This document shows positions 45,241-54,462 of a stretch of DNA of 64,000 nucleotides, in pieces. This DNA comes from Paenibacillus sp. BJ-4 (GTDB taxonomy: Bacteria; Bacillota; Bacilli; Paenibacillales; Paenibacillaceae). The notes beneath the pieces are model-generated. The model made no database searches, was not told where the DNA came from, and was given only the letters and a program-made list of their open reading frames with translations. Position 1 is the stretch's first letter; every line of letters starts with the position of its first letter. Location: contig NZ_JAIVEM010000072.1 of assembly GCF_020404765.1 (NCBI RefSeq), forward strand, positions 268,442 through 332,441. Direction: 5' to 3'. The translations under genes and the position numbers were made by a program.

Positions 45241-45789
45241 GTGGATTCAATGCAGTATATTATCGGCTCTAATTTAGCTCAAATTAGGAAGACTAGAGGA
45301 CTTAGTCTGGATAAGGTGGCTGAATTGACAGGGGTCAGTAAAGGCATGCTGGCTCAGATTGAGAAGGGGAAGTCCAATCCTACAGTGACAACACTTTGGA
45401 AAATTGCGAACGGCTTGCACGTATCCTTTTCCTCCTTTCTCAAAGAGGACCCGCCGCAAATCACGAGAATTAGTAGAAAAGACCTGTATCCGGTTATTGA
45501 TGAGGACGGTAATTATTTTGTTTACCCTGTATTCCCGTATCATTCGGAAAAGAAGTTCGAGGTGTTCACGGTAAGTCTGAAGCCGGGCTTTACACACCAG
45601 GCAGAGAAGCATCTGGGAGAAGAATCGATTCTTATGATCCGTGGGGAAATGTGCTTTGAAATGCAGGGGCAGCAGCTTAGGCTGAGTGCAGGGGATGCCA
45701 TACAATTTCAAGTGTCTGACATACATACCTACCGCAATGATTCGGATGAGGATGCAGATTTTTATGTATTGATTTATTATGCGGATTAG
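45241..45789 (+). CDS. XRE-family regulator with C-terminal cupin domain
   Basis: 182 aa. Helix-turn-helix at about 10-65 (SLDKVAELTGVSKGMLAQIE, GKSNPTVTTLWKIANGL) and a cupin at about 105-180 (KPGFTHQAEKHLGEESILMI, LSAGDAIQFQVSDIHTYRN). The GTG at 45241 is correctly spaced from CGAGGAGGC; the ATG at 45250 is too far. Such regulators bind a small ligand in the cupin. Divergent orientation points to azlCD as target. Confidence 0.9.
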   Translation: MDSMQYIIGSNLAQIRKTRGLSLDKVAELTGVSKGMLAQIEKGKSNPTVTTLWKIANGLHVSFSSFLKEDPPQITRISRKDLYPVIDEDGNYFVYPVFPYHSEKKFEVFTVSLKPGFTHQAEKHLGEESILMIRGEMCFEMQGQQLRLSAGDAIQFQVSDIHTYRNDSDEDADFYVLIYYAD

Positions 45790-45867
45790 TGGGATGATGA
45801 GCATAGCCTCAAACAGGCTTCCACATATAAAAAGATAGCAACAAGGAAAAGTGAGGAAAGACAACCC

Positions 45868-46383
45868 ATGGAAAGCAAGTACATTCGAGAAACCTACTGC
45901 TTCAAGACGTCCCGTGTATTTCCCAACGATGTTAACAATCACAACACACTTTTCGGAGGCAAGCTGATGTCGTATATCGATGATATCGCATCGATCGCCG
46001 CTGCCAAGCTATGTCGAGTGAACACGGTTACGGCTTCGACGGATTCGGTGGATTTTTTACTGTCTATTCATCCGAGCGATTCCGTCACGCTGGAGGCATT
46101 TGTAACCTGGACAGGCCGCAGCTCGATGGAGGTGTTCGTAAAGGTGATTCGCGAAGGGCTAGTGACTGGCGACCGCAAAATTGCCGCTACTGCCTTTCTG
46201 ACCTTTGTGGCACTGGACGAGAACAACCGTAAAGTAACCGTGCCACAGGTGATTCCGGAAACAGAAGAGCAAATGCAATTGCACCAGACCGCTCCATCGC
46301 GCGCAGCCATACGGCGCCAGCGCAGGGAAGAAAGCAAGCAGCTTGCGAGTTTCCTGACGACAGATTACCCGTGGGAACAGTAA
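45868..46383 (+). CDS. Acyl-CoA thioesterase, hotdog fold (YkhA-like)
   Basis: 171 aa. The hotdog domain has the active-site region VNNHNTLFGGKLMSYIDDIA and the following ASTDSVDFLL. It hydrolyses acyl-CoA thioesters (family: acyl-CoA hydrolase, YciA/BACH group). The C-terminal 30 residues are basic and Gln/Arg-rich. The ribosome binding site is weak (GTGAGGAAAG). A strong two-way terminator follows. Confidence 0.9.
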   Translation: MESKYIRETYCFKTSRVFPNDVNNHNTLFGGKLMSYIDDIASIAAAKLCRVNTVTASTDSVDFLLSIHPSDSVTLEAFVTWTGRSSMEVFVKVIREGLVTGDRKIAATAFLTFVALDENNRKVTVPQVIPETEEQMQLHQTAPSRAAIRRQRREESKQLASFLTTDYPWEQ

Positions 46384-46429
46384 CATATCAGAGATCACCA
46401 ATTTCATCATTCTTCATCATTTTGACGTA

Positions 46430-46490
46430 AAAAGGAGCCGTTTTTCCGTTGCAATCAGCTATGATCTGCTCGGAATACGGCTCCTTTTGA
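46430..46490. terminator. Bidirectional terminator between thioesterase and GH43 genes
   Basis: aaaaggagccgt (46430-46441) pairs perfectly with acggctcctttt (46477-46488), with T tracts on both strands. Confidence 0.85.
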
Positions 46491-46512
46491 ATGAACTGTT
46501 GAAATAACAGTG

Positions 46513-47979
46513 CTATTCGGTTTTAACTACACGGAAATGCTGATTCGTCCCGCCATTATCGCCCCATTGAATGGCTTTGGCTCCATCGGCGGTGGTGCCT
46601 TCGGATATGTCGATCAGCTTGCCGGTCGCCCGATTTTTCAGCTTGTAATAACCTCCGGTTACGGATACGAGCTGCCAATGCTGGCTGGACCAGCCTCCGT
46701 CGCTCCACTGCTCGATAACTGCGCCATCCGTTGTGGCACCGCTCTCAACACCAATCAGCTTGCCGCTGTTGCGGTTCACAATTTTATAATATCCACCGCC
46801 TGCATCCTTGAGCTGCCATTGCTGGCTTGCTGCTCTGGAATCTGCGCGCTGCTCCAGGTCGGCGCCGTCCGTCGTCGCATGGCCAATGATGCCCAGCGGC
46901 TTGTTGCTCTTGCGGCTTACCAGTTGGTAATAGGCATCCGGGTCAATGACCATTGGTGTGGTTACACCCTCTACGACACCACTGGCGGAGTCGATATTAA
47001 TGCTGTCGAACCAATCCATGGCTAATGAAGTCGCAGTTGGAAAACGCAGCGGCAGCCACACATATTGAGAATCCTGCACAGGACCACTCCACGCCCCCGC
47101 CCAACGGTCACCCAAATACAGATACGAAGTCGTCTGCGTACCTTCAACAGGAATGACGTAGGCCGACTGTGAACCATAGGTTGTACTGTCCCCGAAGTTC
47201 ATCGTATTGCTCCAGGTTCCTTCAATGCTGGATGCCGTAGCATACTTGGCCTGATTGGGATTCCAGCCGGTTGCCCCGGATGTAATCAGGAAGTAGACAT
47301 CTCCTTTTTTGAACATCGCCGGAGCTTCACGATATTGTCCCGGCCACAGTGTGGTCACCAGCGATTCAACCTGCAGAAAATCTGGTGTCAGCCGATAAAT
47401 GTTCAAATCGGCATTCACGCGGGTCGCCGAAATCAGGTAAGCTGTTCCGTTGTCATTGTATACCGTCATATCCCGTGAATCGTGATCCAAAGGACGGAAG
47501 CTGCCTTGATACGTATAATCGCCATCCACAGCATCGGAGGTAGCAACTGCAACTCGGGCCTCGTTGTAGTTCACCCCGTTTTCCTTGTGCATCCACAATA
47601 CGTATTTGCGTGTTTTTTCATTGTAAATCACCTTTGGTCGTTCGATATTCGACATATTCAGCTCTGCTGCCGAGCTGCTGGTTAGGACGTTTTTGCGAAA
47701 TTCCCAGTTTTTTAAATCTAAGGAACGATAGGCGGATACCGCCTTAAACGTGCCGCCCAGATTGCGATTTTCACCAAACCAATAATAATAACCTTCCACT
47801 TTAATCATACCGCCCCCATGGGCATGGACCACGTTTCCAGCAGTGTCTTTAAATTGAATGCCATTCAAAACATTCGCTGAAGCCGCAGAAGCTATTTTAG
47901 GTGAAAACATCTGGAATATGCTCAACGTCAGTAAAATAGAAAGCATTATACACAGCAAGCGGGCAAAATCATATTTCAT
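46513..47979 (-). CDS. Secreted GH43 glycoside hydrolase with C-terminal RICIN (CBM13) domain
   Basis: 488 aa with a signal peptide (cleavage near ASAASA). A five-bladed GH43 propeller occupies about 40-340, with conserved stretches HAHGGGMIKVEGYYYWFGEN, NIERPKVIYNEKT, DHDSRDMTVYNDNG and REAPAMFKK supplying the acidic residues. A beta-trefoil follows with three QxW-type repeats (QQWQL, QHWQL, QHFRV). The architecture resembles exo-beta-1,3-galactanases (GH43_24 with CBM13), so a plant arabinogalactan substrate is plausible. GAGGAGGACG precedes the ATG, and a CcpA cre site lies 27 bp upstream. Confidence 0.88.
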   Translation of the reverse strand: MKYDFARLLCIMLSILLTLSIFQMFSPKIASAASANVLNGIQFKDTAGNVVHAHGGGMIKVEGYYYWFGENRNLGGTFKAVSAYRSLDLKNWEFRKNVLTSSSAAELNMSNIERPKVIYNEKTRKYVLWMHKENGVNYNEARVAVATSDAVDGDYTYQGSFRPLDHDSRDMTVYNDNGTAYLISATRVNADLNIYRLTPDFLQVESLVTTLWPGQYREAPAMFKKGDVYFLITSGATGWNPNQAKYATASSIEGTWSNTMNFGDSTTYGSQSAYVIPVEGTQTTSYLYLGDRWAGAWSGPVQDSQYVWLPLRFPTATSLAMDWFDSINIDSASGVVEGVTTPMVIDPDAYYQLVSRKSNKPLGIIGHATTDGADLEQRADSRAASQQWQLKDAGGGYYKIVNRNSGKLIGVESGATTDGAVIEQWSDGGWSSQHWQLVSVTGGYYKLKNRATGKLIDISEGTTADGAKAIQWGDNGGTNQHFRVVKTE

Positions 47980-48005
47980 TGTTTCGTCCTCCTCTATGCG
48001 TATTT

Positions 48006-48019
48006 TTAAAGCGCTTTCA
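48006..48019 (-). promoter_or_regulatory. cre site (CcpA) upstream of the GH43 gene
   Basis: On the minus strand TGAAAGCGCTTTAA, matching the consensus TGWAARCGYTWNCW closely and nearly palindromic. It is 27-40 bp before the start codon, a position that would block transcription when glucose is present. Confidence 0.8.
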
Positions 48020-48204
48020 TAATTTAGTTCTATACAAAGCTTTAATAGAGTTGCTTATCCCAATTGTATCCATATTGAATTGAAAGTGCTAGAGTAGTAT
48101 ATTGACCATGTACACGGCACACGCCATCCATATCTGACAGACTCCCATCGAACGGTGAGTGTTGCGAACTGGCTGATATCCATTACGGCATACAGGAGGC
48201 GACC

Positions 48205-48903
48205 ATGGAAATATACGCGATTGATACAAGCAAGCCGGAGGCTGAGACTCACTATGACTTACTGTTAAATCGGGTTTCACTGGAAAAACGGCAGAAGCTG
48301 GCTCGTTTTTTACATCGGGAGGACGCCTTGAGGGGATTATACGCCGATGTGCTGCTAAGGTGGTTGGCTTGTCGGCAATTGAAGGTACCTAATGTCAGCC
48401 TTCAGTTTACATACAATGCTTTTGGTAAGCCTTCCTTGTTGAATGCGCCCGGCTTCCATTTTAATGTTTCTCATTCGGGAAAATGGGTGGTATGTGCCCT
48501 TGATGAGCAACCGCTCGGAATCGACATCGAACAGCTCCGTCCTATTGATTTTGAGGTAGGCAAGGTATGCTTTTCGGACACAGAGTATGATGCGTTAATG
48601 CGTCAGGACACAGAGAGTCGCTTATCCTATTTTTATGATCTATGGACGCTTAAGGAAAGCTTTGTGAAGGCCGAGGGGCAGGGATTAACACTACCGCTGA
48701 AGTCTTTCTCATTTGAGTTGAGGGCACATTCGTTCATAGGCTTCACGACAGAAGGTTTTACCACCGAGTATTGCCATTTTAGACAGTATGAGCTGGATCA
48801 AGATTATAAACTGGCTGTCTGTGCAGCCCATGATCACTTTGCCCAGCAGATACAGCAGGTAGATATAACTACACTACAATTGGAAGTAGCGACTCAGGCG
48901 TAA
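48205..48903 (+). CDS. sfp: 4'-phosphopantetheinyl transferase, Sfp type
   Basis: 232 aa. Attaches phosphopantetheine from CoA to carrier proteins of NRPS/PKS or fatty-acid synthase. Motifs: FNVSHSGKWVVCAL, LGIDIEQLRP (Mg-binding Asp) and WTLKESFVKAEGQGL. The broad-specificity Sfp group is larger than AcpS, as here. AGGAGG precedes the ATG at 48205. No NRPS or PKS genes are in this window, so the partner carrier proteins are elsewhere. Confidence 0.93.
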   Translation: MEIYAIDTSKPEAETHYDLLLNRVSLEKRQKLARFLHREDALRGLYADVLLRWLACRQLKVPNVSLQFTYNAFGKPSLLNAPGFHFNVSHSGKWVVCALDEQPLGIDIEQLRPIDFEVGKVCFSDTEYDALMRQDTESRLSYFYDLWTLKESFVKAEGQGLTLPLKSFSFELRAHSFIGFTTEGFTTEYCHFRQYELDQDYKLAVCAAHDHFAQQIQQVDITTLQLEVATQA

Positions 48904-48948
48904 CATGAAGGGGATAGCGTTACAGCTGAAAAAAGGAGATGAATAGCG

Positions 48949-50538
48949 TTGACGTTCGTTTTGTTCAAGCACGGCCGATTGTATGGGGATTGGGCTTCGA
49001 AAGGAGATTCAATCGTGGTACAGCATGGCCGTATACAGGCCATCGGATATGCGCGGGAGCTTGAATTGCAGCTGTCCGGTAAGGAATATAAAACCGTGGA
49101 TTGGGAGGATGCTTATGTGCTGCCCGGCTTAACCGATTCACATATGCATTTGTCCATGCACGGCATGAAGCTGGCGATGCTGGATCTGACATCAGCTACC
49201 TCCAAGCAGGAGATGCTGGACATGCTGCGCAAGCGGGTCGCTGTAACACCGCCGGGAGAGTGGATTTTAGGACTCAACTGGAACGAAAATGCGTTTATTC
49301 CTGTTGAAATTCCGGGTATAGACGAGCTGGATGCCATTTCAGATCAGCACCCGGTCTATTTGACCCGTACATGCTTTCATACGTTCTTGGCTAATTCAGA
49401 GGCATTTCGACGTGCGGGTATTCATGATAATACCCCCGACCCGGCCTCCGGAGCCTATGGACGAGACGCTGAGGGACGGTTGAACGGATTGATTTATGAG
49501 GAAGCATCTTTCGCCTTTACAAGTGTGCAGCCAGAGCCGGATTATGCGGTAAAAAAGGATACGATTCGACGGGCATGCCTGGATGCGCTACGTCTCGGTC
49601 TGACTGCTGCGCATACGGAGGATTTACGTTTTTTGGGCAGCGTTGAGACGATGCAGCGGATTTACAAAGAGCTGAGGGAGGAAGGCCTTGCTTTTCGTAC
49701 ACACCAGCTCATCTATCATCCATTTATGAAGGAAGCTCAAGCGCAAGGGCTACGTGCAGGGTCCGGTAATGAGTGGTACAAGATTGGTGCCATAAAAATG
49801 TTTGCCGATGGCGCCATTGGCGGAAGAACTGCGTTATTGTCCGAGCCATACAGTGACGCTCCACATACCTGCGGAATGGCGATTCAACCGCAGCCAGAGC
49901 TGAATCAGATGGTGGCGGCAGCCAGAGCCGCAGGCTTTCCGGTGGCTGTACATGCCATCGGCGATGGGGCGGCACACATGATTTTGACAGCGATGGAGAC
50001 CCATGCGCTCACAGAGAAAAGCGGTTTGCCGGATCGCCTGATCCACGGACAGGTGCTCACGGCTGATTTGATCAAGAGAATGGCAAAGCTGCCGCTGATT
50101 GCGGACATTCAGCCGCGTTTTGTCGCAAGTGATTTTCCATGGGTACTGGATCGGGTCGGGAAAGAACGGACCGAATATTTATATGCCTGGAAAAAGCTGC
50201 TGAGTGCAGGTATTCCGTGTGCTGGCGGCAGTGACGCGCCGATTGAACCGCTGAGCCCTTTTCTCGGGATGCATGCGGCTGTAACTCGTACCAAGCCGGA
50301 AGAAATGCATGAGGGTTATCTTCCCGCTGAAAAGCTGGATATTCATGAAGCCATTCATCTGTTTACCACGGGAAGCGCAGTAGCAGCCGGGGAGGCTGCT
50401 GAGAGAGGATTGATTGCTGCAGACAAAGCCGCTGACTTTACGGTCATTGACCGTGATGTATCGGAGAGTCCGCAAGCTTTACTTGACGTTAAGGTACGAA
50501 TGACGGTCGTGAACGGGAAAATCGCATATCAGTCGTAG
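48949..50538 (+). CDS. YtcJ-like metal-dependent amidohydrolase
   Basis: 529 aa amidohydrolase family 3 protein. Metal-binding motifs: TDSHMHLSMHG at the start of the barrel, KMFADGAIGGRTA, AVHAIGDGAAH and GGSDAPIEPLSPFLGM. The family hydrolyses N-acyl or formamide-type bonds; the specific substrate is unknown. The TTG at 48949 lies 7-8 nt after AAAAGGAGATG. It is 45 bp after the PPTase gene, possibly co-transcribed. Confidence 0.88.
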   Translation: MTFVLFKHGRLYGDWASKGDSIVVQHGRIQAIGYARELELQLSGKEYKTVDWEDAYVLPGLTDSHMHLSMHGMKLAMLDLTSATSKQEMLDMLRKRVAVTPPGEWILGLNWNENAFIPVEIPGIDELDAISDQHPVYLTRTCFHTFLANSEAFRRAGIHDNTPDPASGAYGRDAEGRLNGLIYEEASFAFTSVQPEPDYAVKKDTIRRACLDALRLGLTAAHTEDLRFLGSVETMQRIYKELREEGLAFRTHQLIYHPFMKEAQAQGLRAGSGNEWYKIGAIKMFADGAIGGRTALLSEPYSDAPHTCGMAIQPQPELNQMVAAARAAGFPVAVHAIGDGAAHMILTAMETHALTEKSGLPDRLIHGQVLTADLIKRMAKLPLIADIQPRFVASDFPWVLDRVGKERTEYLYAWKKLLSAGIPCAGGSDAPIEPLSPFLGMHAAVTRTKPEEMHEGYLPAEKLDIHEAIHLFTTGSAVAAGEAAERGLIAADKAADFTVIDRDVSESPQALLDVKVRMTVVNGKIAYQS

Positions 50539-50560
50539 GCTTAGAATATGAATGTAGGTC

Positions 50561-50604
50561 AAAAACCTTCAACTTCACTTTTTACGTGAGGTTGAAGGTT
50601 TTTC
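50561..50604. terminator. Bidirectional terminator
   Basis: aaaaaccttcaac (50561-50573) pairs perfectly with gttgaaggttttt (50591-50603) between convergent genes. Confidence 0.92.
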
Positions 50605-50608
50605 GCTA

Positions 50609-52234
50609 TTACAAGCCGCGCTGCAGGAATCGGTCTGCATTTTTCATACTGGACCACAGATCGGAGCTGGCTCCGCCCGGATACCAGTAGGCGAATCCTG
50701 CGAATCCTTCCTCCAGCCCCAAACGATACTTAAGGGTCAAGGATCGTCCCTCCTCCAGCCATACCTTATGCAGCTGCGTGGCTTTGTAAAATATAGTATA
50801 CTGCTGAACATCCTCATTCCAAATCGGTTTGGACGTTGAACGGGAAACTAACTGATTTTGCTCATTTAGGGAAATATCAGAGGAAGCAATGGTTTGGCCG
50901 CTGGCATTGAGCGTCCAATTCCTTGTAAATAAAGGCAACGCCAATATGGCCTTACTGGGATCGGTTGTTTGCTCAAAGCGTCTCACGCTTTCACGGAGCC
51001 ACGGTAATGAGGACACGGAGCCGGGGATCGAGCTGCCTCCCCAATGCTCGTCATATCCCATAAGGATCATATAGTCTGCCGCAGCACCTAGCTGCTTATA
51101 ATCAAAGGCGGCCGTCCAGTCCGTGCCGTAATCAGGAGATACGCAAATTGCCAGTACAGCATTCAGACTTTTTAACTTGGCCTTTAATTGCTGGATGAAT
51201 AATGTGAGATTGGAGCGATCCTGACCATCCACATTTTCAAAATCAATGACAAGTCCGTCCAAGTCATGTATAGATACAGCATTGGCAAGCTGAGTGATGG
51301 TTTGACTTCGTAAAGCAGCACTCGACAGAATTTGGTGTGTCATCGTTGAATTAGAACGGTTCCCTACCATAGCCCATATTTTTTTATGATGCTGTTTGGA
51401 CCAAGTGATCAGCGACGAATTGGTATAGTCACTGATCTTACCGGTTTCGTTCAGAAAAAACCAACGTGGTGACAGGGTGTTAATGTTGGATTGCAGTACG
51501 GTGCTTTCAAACTGCTGAACGGTTTGATCATATTGCCAGCCTAGCCGGATGGACGGGGTCGCAGAAGTAGTTTGGCGAGCATGCTGCGTTGAATATGTCA
51601 GCATACGTTCCAGCATTGCTGCTGTTTCTTCCCGGGTGAGGGAAGATGCAGGACGAAAATGGTTATTTTCACCTTTCATAAATCCGTAACGATTCACGGT
51701 GGCTACAGCTTCAAGCGCCCAATCTGCAATCTCATCAGCATCTGTGAAAGAGGAAGTGGCTTCTCCTGATCCTCCCGAAGAGCGGATAAGACGTGCGATC
51801 ATCAAGGCCGCTTCCTGCCGGGTTACGGGACTATTGGGCTGGAATGTGGCGGACGTTCCTCCCTGAACGATATCAAGCTGGGAAGCAGCTTCGATCCAGC
51901 CGTAATACCACGCCTGTCTGGATACATCCCGATAGGAAGCGACAGCTGCCTTTACAGGCTCCAGACCGAGCATACGATCCAGTGCGGTAACCCACTCGGC
52001 TCTCGTAACTGCCTTTTTGGGGGAGAAGTAGCCGGGTTGTGTACCTGTCAAAATCCCTTTAGCGTGCAGGGAAATGATAGACTGATAGGCGTAGCTGTGT
52101 GAAATATCCTGAAACGCTGCGCCGGATGCTGCTGCCGGCGCAGCCAAATATGAAGTGGATGTAGTAAATATCGTTATGGCTGTCGTTGCTGCCAGGGTGA
52201 ACCGGGTTAACCAACGGGATCGCTTGGAACTCAT
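50609..52234 (-). CDS. S-layer-anchored GH18 family glycosidase (3 x SLH + GH18)
   Basis: 541 aa. A signal peptide is followed by three SLH repeats at about 40-210 (FQDISHSYAYQSIISLHAKG, AVTRAEWVTALDRML, PVTRQEAALMIARLI, SLTREETAAMLERML) for binding pyruvylated cell-wall polymer. The GH18 domain is at about 228-535, with catalytic motif LDGLVIDFENVDG (DxxxDxE) and ICVSPDYGTD, YMILMGYDEHWGG. It resembles YaaH/YdhD-type spore or cell-wall N-acetylglucosaminidases. Neighbours give no further hint. Confidence 0.9.
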   Translation of the reverse strand: MSSKRSRWLTRFTLAATTAITIFTTSTSYLAAPAAASGAAFQDISHSYAYQSIISLHAKGILTGTQPGYFSPKKAVTRAEWVTALDRMLGLEPVKAAVASYRDVSRQAWYYGWIEAASQLDIVQGGTSATFQPNSPVTRQEAALMIARLIRSSGGSGEATSSFTDADEIADWALEAVATVNRYGFMKGENNHFRPASSLTREETAAMLERMLTYSTQHARQTTSATPSIRLGWQYDQTVQQFESTVLQSNINTLSPRWFFLNETGKISDYTNSSLITWSKQHHKKIWAMVGNRSNSTMTHQILSSAALRSQTITQLANAVSIHDLDGLVIDFENVDGQDRSNLTLFIQQLKAKLKSLNAVLAICVSPDYGTDWTAAFDYKQLGAAADYMILMGYDEHWGGSSIPGSVSSLPWLRESVRRFEQTTDPSKAILALPLFTRNWTLNASGQTIASSDISLNEQNQLVSRSTSKPIWNEDVQQYTIFYKATQLHKVWLEEGRSLTLKYRLGLEEGFAGFAYWYPGGASSDLWSSMKNADRFLQRGL

Positions 52235-52346
52235 ACCAAATAACCTTCTTTTTTATGATAGATTGTAGATGCATTTGTCGTTACTCGACGAATAATACTA
52301 TCAAAAATAGTAAAGTTATTCATTGCTAAATTGCTGGAAACACACC

Positions 52347-52376
52347 AAAAAACCCGCTACCAGTAGGGTAAGCGGG
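52347..52376 (-). terminator. Terminator after degV-like gene
   Basis: On the minus strand agcggg...cccgct around an imperfect stem (52353-52358 / 52371-52376), followed by six T. Confidence 0.7.
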
Positions 52377-52390
52377 GGCTAGATTTGAAA

Positions 52391-53242
52391 CTATGCTTTT
52401 TTGGCATACATAATACCGATGGTCTGAGGTCCACAATGACTCGATATGACGCACCCGGCTGTAGTCAACAGCACCTCTTGTGCCTTCGTTTCTTCCTTCA
52501 AACGAGCTTGCAGCATGAGCGCATCCTGCTCAGCCAAGGCATGTACGACAATGATGATGTCGTTATCCATCTGATCGCGCTGGTTCAGGGCATTTTGCAG
52601 CATCTGATCCAGTGCTTTTTCACGTTTGCCCCGGACCTTGTAAGCAGGCGTCATTTTTCCATCAATGACTTTGATGACCGGGCGAATTTTGAGCAGACTG
52701 CCGATCAGGTTTTGCATGCCTGAGCATCTGCCGCCTTTGTACAGATATTCGAGTGTATCAATGACAAATTCCGTATCTATTAATGGTCGTGTTTTCGTCA
52801 GCATCTCTACAATTTGCTCTATCGTACTGCCATTTGCAGCCGCACGGGCAGCTTTCATCACAAGCAGGCCAAAGCCGCATGATAAATTCAGAGAATCAAA
52901 GACTGTGATGCGACCTTCCGGGAATTCGGAGGCAGCGAGCAGTGCATTTTGGTACGTCGAGGACAGCTCAGAAGACAGACTGATATATAGAATGTCGTCC
53001 CCTTGTTCTATGTAGGGAGCAAAGGCTTGAATAAAATCCGCTGGAGAAGGTGCGGCGGTGCGCGGCAATTGTCCCTCGCGGCTTACACGCTGAAATAATT
53101 GTTCTGGGTGAATGTTTACCCCGTCCTGTAATGCTTCATCACCAAACACGGTATACAATGGTATAATGCTAATCTCGTATTGCTCGCGCCAGTCGGCAGG
53201 AATATCACTGGTACTGTCCGCAAAAATTTTAATTTTGTTCAT
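52391..53242 (-). CDS. DegV family fatty-acid-binding protein
   Basis: 283 aa. The N-terminus KIFADSTSDIPADW and later ISLSSELSSTYQNAL and FDSLNLSCGFGLLVM are typical. DegV/FakB proteins hold a fatty acid for phosphorylation by FakA, or transport lipids. C-terminal TAGCVISSHCGPQTIGI contacts the lipid head group. It is transcribed alone with its own terminator; which of the several DegV paralogues this is cannot be said. Confidence 0.92.
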   Translation of the reverse strand: MNKIKIFADSTSDIPADWREQYEISIIPLYTVFGDEALQDGVNIHPEQLFQRVSREGQLPRTAAPSPADFIQAFAPYIEQGDDILYISLSSELSSTYQNALLAASEFPEGRITVFDSLNLSCGFGLLVMKAARAAANGSTIEQIVEMLTKTRPLIDTEFVIDTLEYLYKGGRCSGMQNLIGSLLKIRPVIKVIDGKMTPAYKVRGKREKALDQMLQNALNQRDQMDNDIIIVVHALAEQDALMLQARLKEETKAQEVLLTTAGCVISSHCGPQTIGIMYAKKA

Positions 53243-53274
53243 ACATAGAATCCTCTCTGCGTGATGCGGAAAAA

Positions 53275-53748
53275 TTATAAAGATTGCACGGAGGAAGGAT
53301 AAATATCCGCAGTGCTATTCGGAATGGAAAGACCGATGGCAAGAAGTGCAATAAAGCCCACGATAATGAGTGCATTAATGATCAATCCTGTAATAGCAAA
53401 GGCCTTCTTACGGTTTTTCAACGCGATTCCAATGATACCGACCACAAGTCCGCTACAATTCAGCAACAGGCTGCCTAAAAAAATAAAAGGAAGCAGCGCT
53501 GTTCCGGTTTGCTGCAGAACAACTTCCGGATTCATCGTTTGATACTGGCTGAAATGAGCAAGCAGATTAATGACCATAATACCCATAATAATGTATCCGA
53601 TCAGACTGACGAGCGACATAATAAAAGAAGCAATCCCGGGACCGGAATGCTTAAGCTTGACCGGAGGCTGGAACACAGGAGCTTCTGAAAAAACAGGGTG
53701 CTCCTCAGACGCAGCAGGCTTTTGCAAATTAGGATCTTGATAATTCAT
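53275..53748 (-). CDS. DUF4190-like small membrane protein
   Basis: 157 aa. The N-terminus is Pro/Glu-rich and cytoplasmic (QKPAASEEHPVFSEAPVFQP), then KHSGPGIASFIMSLVSLIGY begins a series of three membrane segments, with NRKKAFAITGLIINALIIVG near the end. This matches the DUF4190 pattern. The ATG at 53748 follows AAGGAGTTG; the extension to 53820 lacks a site. Function is unknown. Confidence 0.8.
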   Translation of the reverse strand: MNYQDPNLQKPAASEEHPVFSEAPVFQPPVKLKHSGPGIASFIMSLVSLIGYIIMGIMVINLLAHFSQYQTMNPEVVLQQTGTALLPFIFLGSLLLNCSGLVVGIIGIALKNRKKAFAITGLIINALIIVGFIALLAIGLSIPNSTADIYPSSVQSL

Positions 53749-53967
53749 TTTTTCAACTCCTTGAACATAGTCCGAACAGGTACTAATTTTCCACAAAATA
53801 AACAAAAAAGCAAGCCGCATTACACATTACCCTCCAAAAGACAAGGTTTAAACATCAAATTCTGTAGGGAATCTAACCATACGGGCTGGCTGGTAAACTT
53901 CAACCCAATTCGATAAAATAAGAAGAACGTTCGGGTTAAAGAATGAGAAGAAAAGGAGTACATAAAC

Positions 53968-54351
53968 ATGCAACGTAGATGGATCATTGTGGGATCTATA
54001 ATGATGCTGTTGGCAGTAGCCATTGGAGCGTTTGGAGCACATATTGTGAAAGCGCGAATCGACGCGGACGCTTTGGCTGTGTATGAAACAGGTGTAAAAT
54101 ATCATATGATTCATGCTGTAGGCTTGCTGATCATTGCATTGGCTGCCGGACAATGGGGGGCTTCGACCCGTTTAAGATGGGCAGCGTGTCTGCTGTTGAC
54201 GGGTATTATTTTGTTTTCCGGCAGCTTGTATATGCTAAGTTTGACAGGAATCCGTGTTTTAGGCGCTATCACCCCATTGGGGGGTGTTTGTTTTATTGCA
54301 GGCTGGGTATTCCTGGCATGGGCTGCGATGGGGCTGAAGAAAGAGGGCTAG
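53968..54351 (+). CDS. DUF423 family membrane protein
   Basis: 127 aa, four predicted membrane segments. Family motifs: AIGAFGAHIVKARIDADAL, YHMIHAVGLLIIAL and TPLGGVCFIAGWVFLAWAA. AAAAGGAGTAC precedes the ATG. B. subtilis YwdK is a relative; function is unknown. Confidence 0.92.
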   Translation: MQRRWIIVGSIMMLLAVAIGAFGAHIVKARIDADALAVYETGVKYHMIHAVGLLIIALAAGQWGASTRLRWAACLLLTGIILFSGSLYMLSLTGIRVLGAITPLGGVCFIAGWVFLAWAAMGLKKEG

Positions 54352-54376
54352 CGACTCGATTCGGGAATACGAAACG

Positions 54377-54431
54377 AAAAAAGAGAATCGGTAGGAAAGA
54401 CGTAACATTTTCCACCGGTTCTCTTTTTTTT
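54377..54431. terminator. Terminator after DUF423 gene
   Basis: aaaagagaatcggt (from about 54377) pairs with accggttctctttt (54414-54427) with one mismatch, followed by T; A tract on the other side makes it usable both ways. Confidence 0.8.
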
Positions 54432-54462
54432 ATACTTACTTTTTACTGCAAGGGATGTACAA

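Noticed and set aside
46510..47025. 171-aa plus-strand ORF opposite the GH43 RICIN domain
   Set aside because: Antisense to a repeated carbohydrate-binding domain; its apparent repeats come from the RICIN repeats.
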